From contig NZ_BMXW01000017.1 in NCBI RefSeq assembly GCF_014651955.1, positions 1 through 64,000 of the forward strand: a DNA stretch of 64,000 nucleotides. Reading direction: 5' to 3'. Under the pieces are notes generated by a model that had not been told where the DNA came from, did not search any database, and saw only the letters and a list, made by a program, of their open reading frames with translations. The position numbers and the translations under genes are program-made. Each line of letters begins with the position of its first letter. The stretch's first letter is position 1. The DNA is from Shewanella fodinae (GTDB lineage: Bacteria > Pseudomonadota > Gammaproteobacteria > Enterobacterales > Shewanellaceae). Positions 19,785 to 29,900 of this stretch are shown piece after piece.

Positions 19785-20177
19785 TTAACGCTTAGAGAAC
19801 TGTGGTTTACGACGTGCTTTACGCAGACCCACTTTCTTACGTTCAACCTGACGAGCATCGCGGGTAACGAAACCAGCAGCACGCAGAGTAGGACGCAGAG
19901 TTTCATCCAGTTCCATCAGCGCACGGGTAATACCGTGACGGATAGCGCCAGCTTGACCAGTGATGCCACCGCCTTTAACGGTTACATACAGATCCAGTTT
20001 ATCGATCATTTCAACCAATTCGAGTGGTTGACGAACTACCATGCGGGCAGTTTCACGACCGAAATAAACATCCAGAGGACGCTTGTTAACAACGATATTA
20101 CCACTGCCTGCTTTGGCAAATACGCGGGCAGTTGAAGTTTTGCGACGGCCAGTGCCGTAGTACTGAGTTGCAGCCAT
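19785..20177 (-). CDS. rpsI: 30S ribosomal protein S9
   Basis: A 130-residue protein with the family core [31 protein letters not shown] and the basic C-terminal tail RKPQFSKR that reaches the P-site tRNA. It follows rplM by 14 bases in the conserved two-gene operon. Confidence 0.98.
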   Translation of the reverse strand: MAATQYYGTGRRKTSTARVFAKAGSGNIVVNKRPLDVYFGRETARMVVRQPLELVEMIDKLDLYVTVKGGGITGQAGAIRHGITRALMELDETLRPTLRAAGFVTRDARQVERKKVGLRKARRKPQFSKR

Positions 20178-20191
20178 TTGCTTAATCCCGT

Positions 20192-20620
20192 TTAGATATC
20201 AAGAACTTGAGGTTGTTGTGCAGCGTGGTTGTGCTCTGCGCCCGCGTAAACTTTCAGTTTACGGAACATGGCACGGCCCAATGGGCCTTTTGGCAGCATA
20301 CCTTTAACCGCTTTCTCGATGATCATTTCTGGCTTATGAGCTTGCAGCTTATCAAAGCTGATCTGCTTGATGCCACCTGGGAAGCCGGAATGGGAGTAGT
20401 ATGTCTTACCCAAAGCTTTGTTACCGGTAACGGTCACTTTCTCAGCGTTGATCACGATGACGTAATCACCGGTGTCTACGTGAGGAGTAAATTCAGGCTT
20501 GTGCTTACCACGGAGGCGCAAAGCGATTTCGGTGGCGATACGGCCCAAAGTCTTACCTTCGGCATCAACAACATACCAGTCGCGAGCTACAGTTTCTGGC
20601 TTGGCAGTAAAAGTCTTCAT
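20192..20620 (-). CDS. rplM: 50S ribosomal protein L13
   Basis: A 142-residue early-assembly protein of the large subunit: [20 protein letters not shown] at the N-terminus and [13 protein letters not shown] in the middle. The 207-base region upstream (20621-20827) holds no gene and should carry the promoter; a TATAGT -10-like hexamer lies on the minus strand near 20680, but its -35 is poor. L13 controls its own operon in E. coli; I could not confirm an equivalent leader structure. Confidence 0.98.
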   Translation of the reverse strand: MKTFTAKPETVARDWYVVDAEGKTLGRIATEIALRLRGKHKPEFTPHVDTGDYVIVINAEKVTVTGNKALGKTYYSHSGFPGGIKQISFDKLQAHKPEMIIEKAVKGMLPKGPLGRAMFRKLKVYAGAEHNHAAQQPQVLDI

Positions 20621-20827
20621 TATTACAAAAACCCAAAGTTAAATTCTGTCACATGTTGCCGCGGATGCAGACAACACTATATACCGTTCCATACCCCTTC
20701 GAGCATGTAGTTGGCTTTAACCGCCCAACAAAGGACGGAGTAACGTGGGCAGGCGCAGGATTATAGACAAAGCTGAACTAAAAATCATCTGCTTTTTGCA
20801 GCCAACCCAATATTTTTACCTAAAAAA

Positions 20828-21922
20828 TTATGGCAGATGTTCCAACGCCAGATACTCTTTGGATTGCATTTCTATCAACCGGGAACGACAACGCCGAAAT
20901 TCGAAGCTCAATTGTCCTTCAGTATAGATTTGCGACAGCGGTACTGCTGCCGAAATAATCAATTTTACCCGCCGCTCGTAAAACTCATCCACCAAAGCCA
21001 AAAAACGCCGGGGAATGTCATCTCCAGTCTGTAACAGGCCCATCTGTTCAACACCACTCAGTAGCACCGTATGGAACTGATGCGCCAGCGCCATATAATC
21101 TCGCTGACTCCGAGGACCATCACATAGCGCGCGAAAATCTGCAAACAATACGCCTTTATTGCGTCGCTGGATATTGATATGACGGCCATTGATTTCCAGC
21201 GGTGCGGTGATGATTTCCGTGCCATCGGTCAATTGGCGGAAGTAACTTTGCAGATTGCTTTCCGCTTTCTGATCCAATGGAAAGTGGTAAATTTCGGCCT
21301 GCTCTAGGGTGCGCAGACGATAGTCGATACCGGAATCCACATTCAGCACCTGACAATGCTGTTTAATCTGCGCAATTGCAGGCAAAAAGCGCGCCCGCTG
21401 CAAACCATTTTTATACAGATCGTCCGGAATAATATTCGAGGTCGTAACCAACACCACTCCCTTTTCAAAAAGGGCAGTAAACAAGGTGCCAAGTAGCATG
21501 GCATCGGTAATATCAGACACAAAAAATTCATCAAAACAGATGACCCGATATTGCTTTGCCATCCGCTCGGCAATCACCAATAAAGGATCACGAGTGCCCT
21601 TGAGCTCATTCAGCTGTTGATGGATGTTGGCCATAAAATGATGGAAATGTGACCGCAATTTTCGGCTATCTGGTAACGATTCGAAAAAAATATCCATCAG
21701 ATAAGTCTTACCACGACCGACACCGCCCCATAGATATAGTCCCTGCACGGGTTGCGGTTTAGCGCGACCTATCCAATGCCGCCATCCACCTTTGGCAGGT
21801 TGTTGCAATAAATCATAGACTTGCTGCAAAGCTCTGACGGCACGTTCCTGAGCGGCGTCATAACTAAAATCGGCGCGTTCCAGATCCTGCTGATAATGTT
21901 CCCACGGAGTAATTTGTGACAC
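20828..21922 (-). CDS. zapE: cell division protein ZapE (AFG1-type ATPase)
   Basis: A 364-residue ATPase that associates with the Z ring during constriction. Walker A is GGVGRGKTYLMD at about residues 66-77, Walker B CFDEFFVSDITDAM near 155, and the arginine-containing tail VDEFYERRVKLIISA is present. GTG at 21922 is the start. It lies upstream of rplM on the same strand and divergent from degQ, the standard order in this group. Confidence 0.93.
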   Translation of the reverse strand: MSQITPWEHYQQDLERADFSYDAAQERAVRALQQVYDLLQQPAKGGWRHWIGRAKPQPVQGLYLWGGVGRGKTYLMDIFFESLPDSRKLRSHFHHFMANIHQQLNELKGTRDPLLVIAERMAKQYRVICFDEFFVSDITDAMLLGTLFTALFEKGVVLVTTSNIIPDDLYKNGLQRARFLPAIAQIKQHCQVLNVDSGIDYRLRTLEQAEIYHFPLDQKAESNLQSYFRQLTDGTEIITAPLEINGRHINIQRRNKGVLFADFRALCDGPRSQRDYMALAHQFHTVLLSGVEQMGLLQTGDDIPRRFLALVDEFYERRVKLIISAAVPLSQIYTEGQLSFEFRRCRSRLIEMQSKEYLALEHLP

Positions 21923-22235
21923 TTGAAATCTTCTCGTTATGCCCTATGTGAAATATACGGCCTTTCAATAGAGGCCAAATGTTAACATGTGAAGCCAAAG
22001 CTGGTATAGACATGTCACAGGCGACAATTTTTAACACATTGTTTTTAATATTTTTTACTATATTTGAAAGCGATAAAACGTCGCTATAGATAATTAATCT
22101 TTGTTAATGACTCGAACTTTTCAAAATCCTGTTCAGTCGGATTAAGTACCGATAGCTCAATGAGCATTTAACATTTTCGCCGCCACCTGGCAGAACAGAA
22201 CATCTGAATGAGTCCGGATGAGGAGCAATACATAG
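21923..22235. other. divergent control region between zapE and degQ
   Basis: About 310 AT-rich bases without a gene. It contains the sigmaE-like promoter listed at 22113-22141 for degQ and presumably the zapE promoter on the other strand. Nothing else stands out. Confidence 0.6.
22113..22141 (+). promoter_or_regulatory. candidate sigmaE promoter of degQ
   Basis: CGAACTT, 16 bases, GTCGGA resembles the RpoE consensus GGAACTT-N15/16-GTCTAA. It lies about 95 bases before the degQ ATG. Control of a DegP/DegQ protease by the envelope-stress sigma factor is well established in enterobacteria; the match here is imperfect at the -10. Confidence 0.4.
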
Positions 22236-23591
22236 ATGAAGACCAAGTTATCACTGATTTCCGCGGCCCTGTTAGGGGCTAGCCTGATGTTAAACCCTGT
22301 AGTGTCACAAGCTTCCATTCCACAGGCAGTAGACGGGCAGAATGTTCCTAGTCTTGCCCCAATGTTGGAAAAAGTGACACCAGCCGTAGTATCAGTTGCT
22401 GTATCGGGCACCCATGTGTCACGGCAGCGCGTACCCGATATTTTCCGCTACTTTTTTGGTCCTAATGCCCCTCAGGAGCAAGTGCAGGAACAGCCTTTCC
22501 GCGGACTGGGTTCGGGGGTAATTATTGATGCGGACAAAGGTTACATTGTCACCAATAACCATGTTGTCGATGGTGCCGATGAAATCAAAGTAGGTCTGCA
22601 TGATGGCCGCGAAGTGACCGCCAAATTGTTGGGCACAGATAAAGAGTCAGATGTCGCGCTGTTGCAGATCAAGGCTGACAATCTGACCGCCATAAAAGCG
22701 GCAGACTCTGATTCTTTGCGGGTCGGTGATTTTGCCGTCGCCATTGGTAACCCTTTTGGTCTTGGGCAAACCGTGACATCAGGTATTGTCAGCGCCCTTG
22801 GTCGCAGCGGCCTAGGCATCGAGATGCTGGAAAACTTCATTCAAACCGATGCCGCCATTAACAGTGGTAACTCCGGTGGTGCATTGGTTAACCTCAAAGG
22901 CGAACTGATTGGCATCAACACCGCGATTGTTGGTCCAAACGGTGGCAACGTGGGTATTGGTTTTGCGATCCCAGCCAATATGGTACACAACCTAGTGAAT
23001 CAAATTATCGAACATGGCGAAGTGCGCCGTGGGGTACTTGGGGTCATGGGACGTGATTTGGACAGCAAGCTTGCTGAAGGTTTTGGTCTGAAATCACAGC
23101 ACGGTGGCTTTGTTAATGAAGTTGTTGCCGACAGTCCTGCCGCTAAAGCCGGCATCAAAGCGGGCGATGTTATTGTCAGTTTGGATGGACGTCCGGTGAA
23201 AACCTTCCAAGAATTGCGGGCCAAAATAGGCACCATGGGAGCAGGCACCAAAGTTGAGTTGGGGATTATCCGCGATGGTGATCAAAAAACCGTTAAGGTG
23301 ACTTTGGGTGATGCGGGTGAGATGAAAGAAGCGTCAGCGGGTGATGTACATCCAATGCTGGCAGGAGCAACACTGGAAAATAGTGATAAAGGGGTTGCCA
23401 TCACCGCAATTGCTCAAGGCTCTCCTGCTGCCATGAGTGGTCTGCAAAAAGATGATCTGATCATAGGGGTAAATCGCTCACGTATTGATAACCTGAAACA
23501 GCTAAAAGAAGCGCTCAAGGATCAAGAAGGTGGCGTAGCCCTGAAAATCCGTCGTGGTAACGGTCTGCTGTATCTAGTATTGCGCGGATAG
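22236..23591 (+). CDS. degQ: periplasmic serine protease/chaperone of the DegQ/DegP (Do) family
   Basis: A 451-residue HtrA protein with signal peptide (cleavage after VSQA). The trypsin-like domain carries the triad His in TNNHVVDGADE, Asp in DKESDVALLQIKA and Ser in NSGNSGGALVN. Two PDZ domains follow (about residues 260-350 and 370-451). It degrades or refolds misfolded periplasmic proteins. Two PDZ domains distinguish it from the adjacent DegS. ATG 22236 follows AGGAG by 11 bases. The degQ-degS pair is conserved; a terminator between them and a 155-base gap suggest separate transcription. Confidence 0.93.
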   Translation: MKTKLSLISAALLGASLMLNPVVSQASIPQAVDGQNVPSLAPMLEKVTPAVVSVAVSGTHVSRQRVPDIFRYFFGPNAPQEQVQEQPFRGLGSGVIIDADKGYIVTNNHVVDGADEIKVGLHDGREVTAKLLGTDKESDVALLQIKADNLTAIKAADSDSLRVGDFAVAIGNPFGLGQTVTSGIVSALGRSGLGIEMLENFIQTDAAINSGNSGGALVNLKGELIGINTAIVGPNGGNVGIGFAIPANMVHNLVNQIIEHGEVRRGVLGVMGRDLDSKLAEGFGLKSQHGGFVNEVVADSPAAKAGIKAGDVIVSLDGRPVKTFQELRAKIGTMGAGTKVELGIIRDGDQKTVKVTLGDAGEMKEASAGDVHPMLAGATLENSDKGVAITAIAQGSPAAMSGLQKDDLIIGVNRSRIDNLKQLKEALKDQEGGVALKIRRGNGLLYLVLRG

Positions 23592-23609
23592 TGTCATATC
23601 GATGACCAG

Positions 23610-23635
23610 GGAGCCGCAATAGCGGCTCCTTTTTT
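23610..23635 (+). terminator. terminator of degQ
   Basis: GGAGCCGC-AATA-GCGGCTCC, an eight-pair stem, followed by TTTTTT and located 18 bases after the degQ stop. Confidence 0.85.
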
Positions 23636-23746
23636 ACAAACACATCCATTACTACATCTGCCATTTTTCAACGAGCGATGCCGTATAAAACATGCTAATC
23701 TAGCTCAACTTTTTTCACTCAACTCGAACACGGATAGCCACTAATA

Positions 23747-24817
23747 ATGCTCAGATCCTCGCTGATTTACCTCGCGAAAGCCGTTGCCTTTGGCTTGGTA
23801 ATGGCCGCCGTGTTTATTGTATTTACCCGCTTTGTTGCAGATCCCAATGGTGGTCTACTGCAATTTAACAGCGGTAACGAGTTATCATTTTCTTCTGCGG
23901 TACGCAAAGCTGCACCGGCAGTCGTCAATATCTACAGTCTCAGTATCAACCAAGAGCAACCGCTTAACTCTAGCAAACTGCAAGGGCTCGGCTCTGGGGT
24001 GATAATGAGTAAACAGGGCTACATAATCACTAATTATCATGTGATTAATAAAGCCGATGAAATTGTCGTAGCACTGCAAGATGGCCGTAAATTCAGTGCC
24101 GATGTGGTGGGACTTGATCCAGAAACTGACCTTGCGGTGCTTAAAATTGAGGGCGATAACCTACCGGTAGTACCAGTTAATCTGAAGCACGCTCCTCGGG
24201 TTGGTGATGTGGTGCTGGCGATTGGCAACCCCTACAACTTAGGGCAAACCATCACCCAAGGTATTATCAGTGCTACTGGGCGCAGCGGTTTGAGCAGTCG
24301 CTACTTAGATTTTCTGCAAACAGATGCTGCAATTAATGCCGGCAACTCGGGCGGTGCGCTGATCGATACTACAGGCAGTCTTATCGGCATTAATACTGCG
24401 GCCTATCAGTTGACCAATGATGATAAAGCCGGGCACGGTATCAACTTTGCCATCCCTATCGAACTGGCATACAAAGTGATGGGAAAACTGATCAAAGATG
24501 GTCGGGTAATTCGTGGGGCGTTAGGTATTTCCGGCGAGCCCGTAAATCAAGTGATAGCGCAAATCCTCAATCTGCCGGATTTGAAAGGCATATTTATTAC
24601 CAGCCTAGACTCAGGCGGCCCCGCATTCCGCGCAGGACTGCGACCTCGTGACGTCATCATCAAATATCAGCATGAAGATGTTACCGGAGTGGATATGTTG
24701 ATGGACCGCATTGCTGAAACCAAACCGGGAACCAAGGTAGACGTGCAGATTATCCGCGACGGTAAAACACTGGATATCCCAGTCGTGATGGGTGAAAAAC
24801 CGGTACGCTACAACTGA
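23747..24817 (+). CDS. degS: inner-membrane site-1 protease DegS
   Basis: A 356-residue HtrA protease anchored by an N-terminal transmembrane helix (about residues 7-28). The triad is His in TNYHVINKADE, Asp in DPETDLAVLKIEG and Ser in NAGNSGGALID. One PDZ domain follows (about residues 260-350), which senses outer membrane protein C-termini. DegS makes the first cut in the anti-sigma factor RseA and so activates sigmaE, consistent with the sigmaE-like promoter before degQ. The length is typical. Confidence 0.95.
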   Translation: MLRSSLIYLAKAVAFGLVMAAVFIVFTRFVADPNGGLLQFNSGNELSFSSAVRKAAPAVVNIYSLSINQEQPLNSSKLQGLGSGVIMSKQGYIITNYHVINKADEIVVALQDGRKFSADVVGLDPETDLAVLKIEGDNLPVVPVNLKHAPRVGDVVLAIGNPYNLGQTITQGIISATGRSGLSSRYLDFLQTDAAINAGNSGGALIDTTGSLIGINTAAYQLTNDDKAGHGINFAIPIELAYKVMGKLIKDGRVIRGALGISGEPVNQVIAQILNLPDLKGIFITSLDSGGPAFRAGLRPRDVIIKYQHEDVTGVDMLMDRIAETKPGTKVDVQIIRDGKTLDIPVVMGEKPVRYN

Positions 24818-24848
24818 GAAATTACCGTTAGCCGTCGCCGCCCATAAC

Positions 24849-24875
24849 AAAACACCGGGATGAACCCGGTGTTTT
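24849..24875. terminator. bidirectional terminator between degS and rraB
   Basis: AAAACACCGGG-ATGAA-CCCGGTGTTTT, an 11-pair stem with A and T runs, lies between two convergent genes and serves both strands. Confidence 0.88.
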
Positions 24876-24894
24876 TATATCTGTTTAGCAAGAC

Positions 24895-25308
24895 TTAATG
24901 ACGCCAGCTAGACTCTTCATCATTAAGATCTTCATCTTCTTCTATATCTTCGTCATCACCCATGAAGTAGGTGCCCCAGCCATCATAGTCAACCTTATGT
25001 TTGCTGGCTAACTGTAATAGTTGCTCGCAGGCTTTATCCAGCAATGCCACATCCAATGCGTGATAGGCAATAGCATCGAAGCAAAACAGCACACTACCAT
25101 CATCTAGTTCCACTTCTTCGGCATCATTTACTTCAAAGCCCAATTTGAACGCATCGACAGCGGCTTTCTCCAGGCGATCAAAATCACTGGAAGAAAAATG
25201 ATGCTCAATGGTGTATTCAGCATCGGCATCAGAACCATCGTTCAGCAGTGACTCTACAATATCGCGATTTTCCTGCTGCTGAGCCTGCAGTTGTTGTTGA
25301 ACACTCAT
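24895..25308 (-). CDS. rraB: ribonuclease E activity regulator RraB
   Basis: A 137-residue acidic protein. Its N-terminal part ([21 protein letters not shown], shortened here) and the core [20 protein letters not shown] and [13 protein letters not shown] are typical of RraB, which binds the C-terminal scaffold of RNase E and lowers its activity. The Asp/Glu-rich C-terminal tail fits. It is convergent with degS. Confidence 0.9.
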   Translation of the reverse strand: MSVQQQLQAQQQENRDIVESLLNDGSDADAEYTIEHHFSSSDFDRLEKAAVDAFKLGFEVNDAEEVELDDGSVLFCFDAIAYHALDVALLDKACEQLLQLASKHKVDYDGWGTYFMGDDEDIEEDEDLNDEESSWRH

Positions 25309-25340
25309 TTATTAATCTCCAGTTGAGGCATTAGCGCTGA

Positions 25341-26084
25341 TTATACTTCAGGACGATGTGATGGCGCAGCCATCAGTTGCGCCGCTTCAAGGTTTAACTG
25401 TTCCAGTTTAGCGGCCATCTTTTGGTGGATTGCCGCAGCAAAGTCACGAAGCTGACTCGGTGCAACATTGTCAGTGGCGATGGGCTCAAGTAATTCAATA
25501 ATCACCACTCCATTGTTACGTCGGTTAAGGCGGATATGACTCTGGCAAGACGCAATAATAGGTACCACAGGGACACCGGTTGCTATCGCTGTGTGGAATG
25601 CGCCCATTTTAAAGGGCAATAACCCTCGGCCTCGACTGCGTGTGCCTTCTGGGAAGACCCACAATGATAGCCTATTCTGTTTAATTTTACGGGCCACTTT
25701 ACTCAACGTAGCAACCGCTCGAGAACGGTTGTTACGATCGATCAGAATGTTGCCTGACAACCAGTAAATAATACCGAACAAGGGGATCCACAACAGACTC
25801 TTTTTGCCCAGCGACACGGTTCCCGTAGGCACTACCTTTGATAAGGTAAACAGATCAAAATTATTTTGATGATTAGCGAGGAAAATACAGGGCTGACACT
25901 GATTGCGTGCAAGGTTACGGATGATCACCCGCAGCCCTAGCAAGGGGGTAACTGCGGCAAAACAACGCGCCAATACATAAACATTATCTTTATGCATGGG
26001 CCGCAACAGACACAATACAATACTAAAACAGAACAGCAATACCAGCAGTAACGCCAGTACTATGCTTCTGAACACTAACAGCAC
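25341..26084 (-). CDS. plsC: 1-acyl-sn-glycerol-3-phosphate acyltransferase
   Basis: A membrane-associated acyltransferase of about 247 residues that makes phosphatidate from lysophosphatidate. Two hydrophobic segments open the protein. The catalytic HX4D motif is in FLANHQNNFDLF, and the glycerophosphate-binding motif is FPEGTRSRGRG. I prefer the GTG start at 26084: the sequence GAGGAG stands seven bases before it and would be swallowed by the longer GTG frame from 26099. It lies upstream of rraB on the same strand. PlsC paralogues are common, so it may not be the main cellular enzyme. Confidence 0.88.
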   Translation of the reverse strand: MLLVFRSIVLALLLVLLFCFSIVLCLLRPMHKDNVYVLARCFAAVTPLLGLRVIIRNLARNQCQPCIFLANHQNNFDLFTLSKVVPTGTVSLGKKSLLWIPLFGIIYWLSGNILIDRNNRSRAVATLSKVARKIKQNRLSLWVFPEGTRSRGRGLLPFKMGAFHTAIATGVPVVPIIASCQSHIRLNRRNNGVVIIELLEPIATDNVAPSQLRDFAAAIHQKMAAKLEQLNLEAAQLMAAPSHRPEV

Positions 26085-26371
26085 TATTTTGCTCCTCACA
26101 GGAAAGTGCGCCAGTATACCACTAACAACTCACAACGCACGGCGATAAGGAAAGCATAGTGTTAATTATTCAGCATCATCTAAATAATGATTGCGGCATT
26201 TGGTGATGGCAGCGTATGGTAAACGAAGATAAGTAAGTTCGGTTTATATCGTCCAGTTGGTGTTCCCGAGTAGCATTAAACAACGGTTATCAACGTTAAG
26301 TGGTGGTTAAGTTGATCTTAAGCCGCAAGCAATAGACTCAAAGACAACTTCAGTATGCAGAGGAATGGAAT

Positions 26372-26497
26372 ATGCTAGCTTTTATCCGCAATAACATAGG
26401 GATCATCCTATTCGCCATCTTGTTTTTTGGCGTAGTATTCGGTGGCATCTATTACGTGGAACACTCTCTGGAATCTCAGGAACGGGTTGTTAACTGA
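26372..26497 (+). CDS. 41-residue single-pass membrane protein, unknown
   Basis: A small frame with ATG at 26372, six bases after a perfect AGAGGAA ribosome binding site, and TGA at 26495-26497. The protein has one strongly hydrophobic helix (about residues 9-28: IILFAILFFGVVFGGIYYV) and a short charged C-terminal tail ESQERVVN. I do not recognise it. Its last base touches the last base of the convergent zinc-ribbon gene, and 290 bases of non-coding DNA precede it. The good ribosome binding site makes it likely real. Confidence 0.6.
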   Translation: MLAFIRNNIGIILFAILFFGVVFGGIYYVEHSLESQERVVN

Positions 26498-26827
26498 TCA
26501 GCGGTATTTCTGGCGCTGCTCGCCGTCATCCTTTCTAGGTGGCCGCTCAATAACTTTCAGTTGATCCATCAGATGTGACATCAACAACGTGATCAATATC
26601 AGAATCGCCAGCGGGATCCCCAGATGACGAGTTTCCGGCCATAGCCAAAGCATCCCCCCGGACAAGAGCAGCAAGTAAAAACTCACCATTTTCACTTTTA
26701 GCAACCAGGGCGTGCGCCCTAGCCAAACCAGGCAATGTGGACACTGGATCTGCGCTGAAAAACCGCTGCCCCGCTGTTGGGTAATTGCTTCAACTTTTAT
26801 GGCCTTGCCACAATTCGGACAGATCAT
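26498..26827 (-). CDS. small zinc-ribbon inner membrane protein, unknown
   Basis: A 109-residue protein beginning with two CxxC pairs (ICPNCGKA at residues 2-9 and IQCPHCLVW near 28-36) that can bind one zinc ion. Two transmembrane helices follow (about residues 46-63 and 68-88), then a charged tail. I do not know the family. It lies alone between the efflux operon and the 41-residue ORF. Confidence 0.65.
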   Translation of the reverse strand: MICPNCGKAIKVEAITQQRGSGFSAQIQCPHCLVWLGRTPWLLKVKMVSFYLLLLSGGMLWLWPETRHLGIPLAILILITLLMSHLMDQLKVIERPPRKDDGEQRQKYR

Positions 26828-26905
26828 CTGCTACTCTAAAATCAATAAAAAACGGCGCATTCTAACAGAAATGCGCCGTGATTGGTTAATTATGCCAAAC
26901 ACACA

Positions 26906-29900
26906 TTAGTCATCATGTACCGGTCTGCGGGCAGGAAACAGTTTACGAACCAACACGAAAAACAGCGGTACGAGGAATATTGCCAACACCGTTGCGGTCA
27001 ATGTGCCACCGACGATCCCGGTACCGATTGACATACGGCTAGCTGCGCCAGCGCCGGTTGACACTGCCAGTGGCAACGTACCGAAAATAAATGCCATGGA
27101 TGTCATCAAAATTGGCCGTAGCCTGAGCTTAGCGCCTTCCATCGCGGCATCTAACGCCGTTTTGCCGCGCTCGTAAGCAGCTTCAGCAAATTCGACGATC
27201 AAAATGGCGTTTTTAGATGACAAACCTATCGTCGTCAGCAGCGCCACCTGAAAGTAGATATCATTTTCCAGTCCGCGCAACATGGCCGCTAGCGCCGCAC
27301 CTATAACCCCTAACGGGATCACCATAATCACCGACAAAGGAACAGTCCAACTCTCATACAACGCAGCCAGACACAGAAATACCACCAGAATGGAGATGCT
27401 ATAAAGCAAGGTAGACTGCCCACCGGAAAGTTGTTCCTGATAGGACAAACCACTCCAAGCATAGGTAGTAGCACCACTTGGCAGAGCTTCAGCCAGACGC
27501 ACAATCTCATGCATCGCCTCACCGGAACTGATACCGTTAGCAGCCCCTTGAATTTCATAGGAGGCATAGCCATTAAAACGGTTGAGACTTTGTGGTCCAG
27601 CACCCCAAGTAACATCACTGAAGGCTGAAAACGGCGTCATCGCCACTTTGCCGTTGCTGTCAGTACCTCGCACATACCAGTAACGCAAGTCATCCGGCTG
27701 AGAGCGATAAGGCGCATCGCCCTGAACATACACCTTCTTCACTCGGTTTTTATCAATGAAGTCATTGATGTAACTACCGGCCCAAGCAGTACTGAGCGTA
27801 TTATTAACGTCTGCTAGATTCAGCCCCAATGTAGCAGCCTTGGCGGAATCAATATGTACTTTCAGTTCTGGGGTATCGCTAAGACTGCCTTCACGGATAG
27901 ATGACAGGAATGGATCCTGTCTGGCGGCTGTCAACAACGCCTCTTTATACTGAGTCAACTGTTCACGATCAGTTCCAACGGCCGCCAACAGCTGATAGGA
28001 AAAACCACTACTCCGCCCGAGGCCACGCACGGGTGATGGCGACATGGCAAAGACCCTGGCATCACGGATAGTCGCAAAATAACGGCTGGCACGCTCTGCA
28101 ATAGCCTTAGCACTGTTGTGGGCACCAGGACGTTGATCCCAGTTTTTTAAGGCAATAAACGCCATGCCGGCATTCTGCCCACTACCACCGAAGCTAAAAC
28201 CAGAAATGGTAAAAATAGTCTTGAGGTTAGCGTTTTCCTCAGTCATAAAATAGTGTTGGATCTGCTTAGCAACGGCGCGTGTACGTTTAACCGAAGCGCC
28301 GGTTGGCAGATTGTACTGCACCATCAGAATGCCCTGGTCCTCGTCCGGTAAAAAACCTCCCGGCAAATGTGACAAGATCCCCGCAAGTGCAGCAATGATA
28401 AGACCATAAACCATCATCCAGCGCAGCGGTCGCCGCAGAACTCGCGCGACACCGCCGCCGTAACTAGCACTGAGACGCTCAAAGTTGCGGTTGAACCAGA
28501 TAAACAAGCCTCGCGGTTCACGTTCGTGATCCATAGGTTTCAGCAGACTGGCGCAGAGGGTTGGACTCAATGTCAAAGCAACCAGCACGGACAGGATCAT
28601 TGATGACACGATGGTAATGGAAAACTGCCGATAAATGACCCCAGTAGAACCGCCAAAGAATGCCATCGGCAGAAACACCGCCGACAATACCACAGCAATC
28701 CCCACCAACGCTGAACTGATCTCATGCATCGACTTAATGGTAGCAGCACGCGGCGACATCTTCTCTTCACGCATCAGACGTTCAACGTTCTCAACCACGA
28801 CAATGGCATCATCCACCAGCAGCCCAATCGACAGTACCATCCCAAACATTGTCAGGGTATTGATGGAATAACCAAATGCCTTCAGCACGCCAAAAGTGCC
28901 CAGTAACACCACAGGGACTGCAATGGCCGGGATCAATGTGGCACGCCAGTTCTGCAAGAAAATCCACATCACCAACACCACCAACAAGATGGCCTCAAAC
29001 AGCGTCTTAACGACTTCCTTAATAGACTCTTGAATAAAATCCGTACTGTCTCGAGGATAGGCAACCTGATAACCCTCTGGGAAGGTACTGGCCATGCGGG
29101 CGATGGTACCTTTCACCAGATTGGAGGTGGTCAGTGCATTGGCGCCAGGTGCTAAGTTAATTGCCATGCCCGAAGCGGGATGACCATTAAGCCGCGGCTG
29201 GAAACTGTAGCTCTCGCTACCCAGTTCCACTCTGGCAACGTCCTTGAGTTTCACGTCGGCACCATTGTCGTTATGTTTAACAATGATCTCGCGAAACTGT
29301 TCTGGGGTTTGCAACATTGATTGCGCAGTCACTGTGGCATTGAGTTCCTGCCCATCAACCGTCGGCAGCTCGCCAATGCTCCCAGCCGCCACTTGGGCAT
29401 TCTGAACCTTCAACGCGCTGGTAATATCGGCAGGAATTAACTCATAGGCAGCTAACTTGGCCGGATCTAGCCAGATCCGCATCGCATGCTGGGCACCAAA
29501 CACTCGCACATCCCCTACCCCTTCAAGGCGAGCGATAGGATCCTGCATGTTGGATGCAAGAAAATCGGCAACATCATAAGAGCTAGCCTTATCGGTGGTG
29601 TCATATAAGGAAAACACCATCAGAAAGTCGGTTTGGGATTTAGTAACTGTGACCCCCTGCGACTGCACTGCCGTAGGCAAGCGCGAAGTCACCTGTTGCA
29701 CCTTATTTTGCACCTGCACCTGGGCAGTATCTGGATCAGTGCCCTGCTCAAAGACCACCGAAATCTGCGCCCGACCAGAACTGGAAGATGAAGAGAAATA
29801 CAGTAATCCATCAATCCCGGTGAGCTGTTGCTCCAACACCTGAGTAACGCTGTTTTCTACCGTCTGAGCATCAGCACCGGTGTAACTGGCAGAGATGTTA

